Below are positions 61,784 to 64,000 of a stretch of 64,000 bases of DNA, in pieces (the stretch's first letter is position 1; each line of letters starts with the position of its first letter). Source of the stretch: Gp13-AA77 sp035946735 (GTDB taxonomy: Bacteria; Acidobacteriota; Terriglobia; UBA7540); assembly GCA_035946735.1 (NCBI GenBank), contig DASYYZ010000098.1, positions 1-64,000 of the forward strand, written 5' to 3'. The translations under genes were made by a program, and so were the position numbers. The notes below the pieces were generated by a model, which was not told where the DNA came from, made no database searches, and worked only from the letters and a program-made list of their open reading frames with translations.

Positions 61784-63502
61784 ATGAGACGGACACTTTC
61801 AGCGCTGGCAATTGTGTTGCTTTCTGTCTTGCTTTCAATGATGAGTTGGGCCCAGCAGCAGCCTCCCCCTGCGGAGCCGGCACAGAATCCGTCGCGGCGC
61901 CCCGCCCAGCAGCCGCCTGCCGAACCGCAGACCTCATCCGAACGCGCTCAACATGAGCAGCGCCCCGGCACGCCGCCGGCCCAACCTGCCACTCCGCTCA
62001 CGCCGCCCGCGCAGCCCGAGCCGGCCCAGCCGGGCGGCGCTCCCGGAGAAGGAATCCGGCCTATGCATTTCGACGTGGCCGAAGTTCCTCCCATCGTCTC
62101 GCACCATGAAATCCGCGTGGGCGGGAAGCTCTTGCGATACACGGCCACTGCCGGACGCCTGCCCATCAAGGACGCCGAGGACAAGATCGAGGCCGAGATG
62201 TTCTTCGCGGCCTACACGCTGGATGGCGCTGATCCCGGCACGCGTCCCGTAACCTTCGCTTACAACGGCGGTCCCGGCGCCGCCACCGTTTGGCTGCACA
62301 TGGGCGCGCTCGGGCCGCGCAAGGTGGTGCTCGAGCCGGAAGGCTTGATGCCGCAGTCACCCTACCGCCTGGAAGAGAATCCCAATACACCGCTGGACAA
62401 GACGGACCTGGTGCTGGTGGACGCCATCGGCACCGGTTACAGCCGGCCGGCGGATCAGAATGCGGCGCGCAAGTACTGGAACATGAGCGGCGATATCGCG
62501 GCCTTCGGCGAGTTCATCCGCCTTTATATCTCGCGCTACGAGCGCTGGTCATCGCCGCTGTACCTTTTCGGCGAGAGCTACGGCACCACGCGCTCCGCGG
62601 GACTGGCCGGATATCTCAACGATCGCGGCATCAATTTCAACGGCATCGTGCTGCTCTCCACCGTGCTGAATTTCGAGACTCTGGATGACTCCTTTACCAA
62701 CGATGTGCCTTACCCCATGCTTCTCCCCTCGTTCACATCCATCGCCTGGTACCACAAGAAGCTGCCGCCCGACCTGATGCAGGACCCGGATCGCGCCCGG
62801 CAGGAATCGATGCAATTTGCGCTGGGCGAATACACGCAGGCCCTCGCTTCCGGGGACGCGCTCAGCCCGGAGGCGCGGCAGAGCATCGTCGACAAGCTGA
62901 ACCGGTACACGGGTATCTCCAAAGAAGTGATCGAGTGGTCGAACCTGAGGATAGACGTTGGCATTTTCACTCACTTCCTTCTCGCCGACCAGAGGCTGCG
63001 CACCGGCCGCCTGGATGGCCGCTTCAAGGGACCCGATCCCGACGGCTTCATGAATACGCGCTTCTTCGATCCTGCAAGCGCGGAAACCGGCCCTCCCTTC
63101 ACCAGCGTCTTCTATGACTATGTTCGCCGCGAACTGAATTACAAGGTGGACATGCCCTACTACGTCTCGGCGCAGCAGTCGGGACTGTTCCAATTCAGTC
63201 TCACCGCTCCAGGCGGCCGGGGCGGCGGCGGCGCTCAGCCCGAGACCGCCACTCCGCTGCGGGAAGCCATCGTGAAGGACCGCTATCTGAAAATCCTGAA
63301 CATGGAAGGCTACTACGACCTGGCCACGCCCTATCTCGCAGCCTGGTACACGTTCGACCATCTTGATCTGCCGCCGGAGTTCCGGAAGAATATCTCGCAC
63401 GCCCAGTATGAATCGGGACACATGGTGTACCTGGACTCGAAAGCCCACGCCAAGATGAAGCAGGATTTTAGCAACTTCATCGAGTCAACCACGAGGAGAT
63501 AG
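61784..63502 (+). CDS. Secreted serine carboxypeptidase-like S10 peptidase
   Basis: 572 residues from ATG 61784, set by AAAAGGAGA upstream (the open frame begins 61691). A signal peptide (ALAIVLLSVLLSMMSWAQ) is followed by ~75 residues of Pro/Gln/Ala-rich linker and then an S10 peptidase fold. The catalytic triad can be placed: Ser265 in LFGESYGTTR, Asp512 in YYDLATP and His546 in ESGHMVYL. Oxyanion-region block FAYNGGPGAATVWLHMGALG is conserved. It should cleave C-terminal residues from peptides at acid pH, outside the cytoplasm. Acidobacteriota carry many copies of this family. Confidence 0.9.
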   Translation: MRRTLSALAIVLLSVLLSMMSWAQQQPPPAEPAQNPSRRPAQQPPAEPQTSSERAQHEQRPGTPPAQPATPLTPPAQPEPAQPGGAPGEGIRPMHFDVAEVPPIVSHHEIRVGGKLLRYTATAGRLPIKDAEDKIEAEMFFAAYTLDGADPGTRPVTFAYNGGPGAATVWLHMGALGPRKVVLEPEGLMPQSPYRLEENPNTPLDKTDLVLVDAIGTGYSRPADQNAARKYWNMSGDIAAFGEFIRLYISRYERWSSPLYLFGESYGTTRSAGLAGYLNDRGINFNGIVLLSTVLNFETLDDSFTNDVPYPMLLPSFTSIAWYHKKLPPDLMQDPDRARQESMQFALGEYTQALASGDALSPEARQSIVDKLNRYTGISKEVIEWSNLRIDVGIFTHFLLADQRLRTGRLDGRFKGPDPDGFMNTRFFDPASAETGPPFTSVFYDYVRRELNYKVDMPYYVSAQQSGLFQFSLTAPGGRGGGGAQPETATPLREAIVKDRYLKILNMEGYYDLATPYLAAWYTFDHLDLPPEFRKNISHAQYESGHMVYLDSKAHAKMKQDFSNFIESTTRR

Positions 63503-63566
63503 AGCGAAGCCATGGAAGCGCTGCGGGCGATTGTGGAGTCAATCTGTCGTGTGCTAGCCTTTAGAC

Positions 63567-63968
63567 ATGTTTCGAAGGGCAAGCGCCTGGGCCGTTCTTC
63601 TTGCGATCGCTGCTGCGCTAATGCCCGGTGGGCTCGCCCCGTTAGGGCAAGCCTCGCGGTCCTCCTGCTGCCGGACGGGCCAGTGCCCGATGGCCGCCGC
63701 CGGCCATCACGACATGGGCGAGAACCACGCTCAGCACTGTAAAGGCGAAGGGACCGCATCGACATCGCAGGGCGTCGCCGCCTGCACATGCTCGGTTTCA
63801 CAGGGTTCAGGAACGGCGGTTCCACCCACTGCGTTTCGCTTCAGCTTTCAACTCGCCATTGAGAACGGGTTGCTTCACCTCCTGTCTCGTTTGGAGACAC
63901 CCACCGCAGCTTCAGCAGCGCCACTTCAGGGCTATTATCTTTCCCTCGATCAGCCTCCCAAAGCATAG
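63567..63968 (+). CDS. Small secreted Cys/His/Met-rich protein, possibly metal-binding
   Basis: 133 residues with a signal peptide (AVLLAIAAALMPGGLAPLG). The next ~45 residues are rich in metal ligands: SCCRTGQCPMAAAGHHDMGE, NHAQHCKG, then ACTCSVSQ. This is similar to small copper- or other soft-metal-binding proteins found near efflux systems. The C-terminal ~50 residues are ordinary and hydrophobic-polar. No transporter is visible before the window ends at 64000, so the metal link is inferred from composition. There is little leader and only a weak promoter-like TTGTGG/TAGCCT pair upstream. Confidence 0.55.
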   Translation: MFRRASAWAVLLAIAAALMPGGLAPLGQASRSSCCRTGQCPMAAAGHHDMGENHAQHCKGEGTASTSQGVAACTCSVSQGSGTAVPPTAFRFSFQLAIENGLLHLLSRLETPTAASAAPLQGYYLSLDQPPKA

Positions 63969-64000
63969 TCATCTCACACGCCAGCGCCGTTTCCCAAGGG

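Overview
The window reads as chromosomal DNA of a soil-type, Gram-negative, GC-rich bacterium, most likely an Acidobacteriota member related to Solibacter or Koribacter. This is inferred from gene content, not measured. The pointers are outer-membrane and lipid-export features (a porin ending in Phe, an OmpA-like protein, an AsmA-like protein), many secreted TPR proteins, Tat-exported oxidoreductases, a carboxypeptidase-regulatory-like domain on a porin, a VPS10/BNR protein, an ECF sigma factor beside a Ser/Thr kinase-TPR protein, and a Sig-70_X6-type sigma factor.

Region 1 (1-17 kb) is a decaying accessory zone. Intact genes (a 6-oxocamphor-hydrolase-like crotonase, a molbindin, a porin, a pterin-binding-like secreted protein, a 5'-3' exonuclease, an OmpA-like protein, a GH18 chitinase) alternate with debris. 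The debris includes a ParE-like toxin tail, a GAF sensor start joined to a GT2 tail, a receiver-protease fusion broken by one base, a truncated PmoA-family gene, a Gfo/Idh/MocA gene with an internal inversion, a TOBE pseudogene, a RecQ start, an M28 peptidase and a tyrosine recombinase. The zone ends at a 3' tRNA fragment beside the recombinase, which looks like an old integration site.

Region 2 (17-50 kb) is mostly intact core genome: a Tat aldo/keto reductase, serS with an overlapping DHDPS-family gene, a ribokinase, a phosphatase, nusB, enoyl-CoA hydratase plus 3-hydroxyacyl-CoA dehydrogenase, lepA, an FmdB-type protein, galE, galU, a receiver-ATPase regulator, an ECF sigma/anti-sigma/TPR operon with an apparent self-recognised promoter, the rnc-lepB-asmA run, a VPS10-SDR pair, divergent TPR genes, an alkaline-phosphatase-superfamily gene and a conserved unknown.

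Region 3 (50.3-54.9 kb) is the most unusual part. Three consecutive modules each hold a 5'-truncated surface-protein tail followed closely by a secreted partner. Three direct copies of a 105-140 bp repeat separate or terminate them. The last repeat lies beside a ROK kinase gene that is cut to 50 codons. This looks like a cassette-type array of cell-surface genes and is the best candidate for something undescribed.

Region 4 (54.9-64 kb) holds a mannonate-dehydratase-like enzyme divergent from a DUF362 protein, an ECF sigma factor with a kinase-TPR protein, an intergenic stretch rich in palindromic repeats, a serine carboxypeptidase-like S10 peptidase and a small Cys/His/Met-rich secreted protein.
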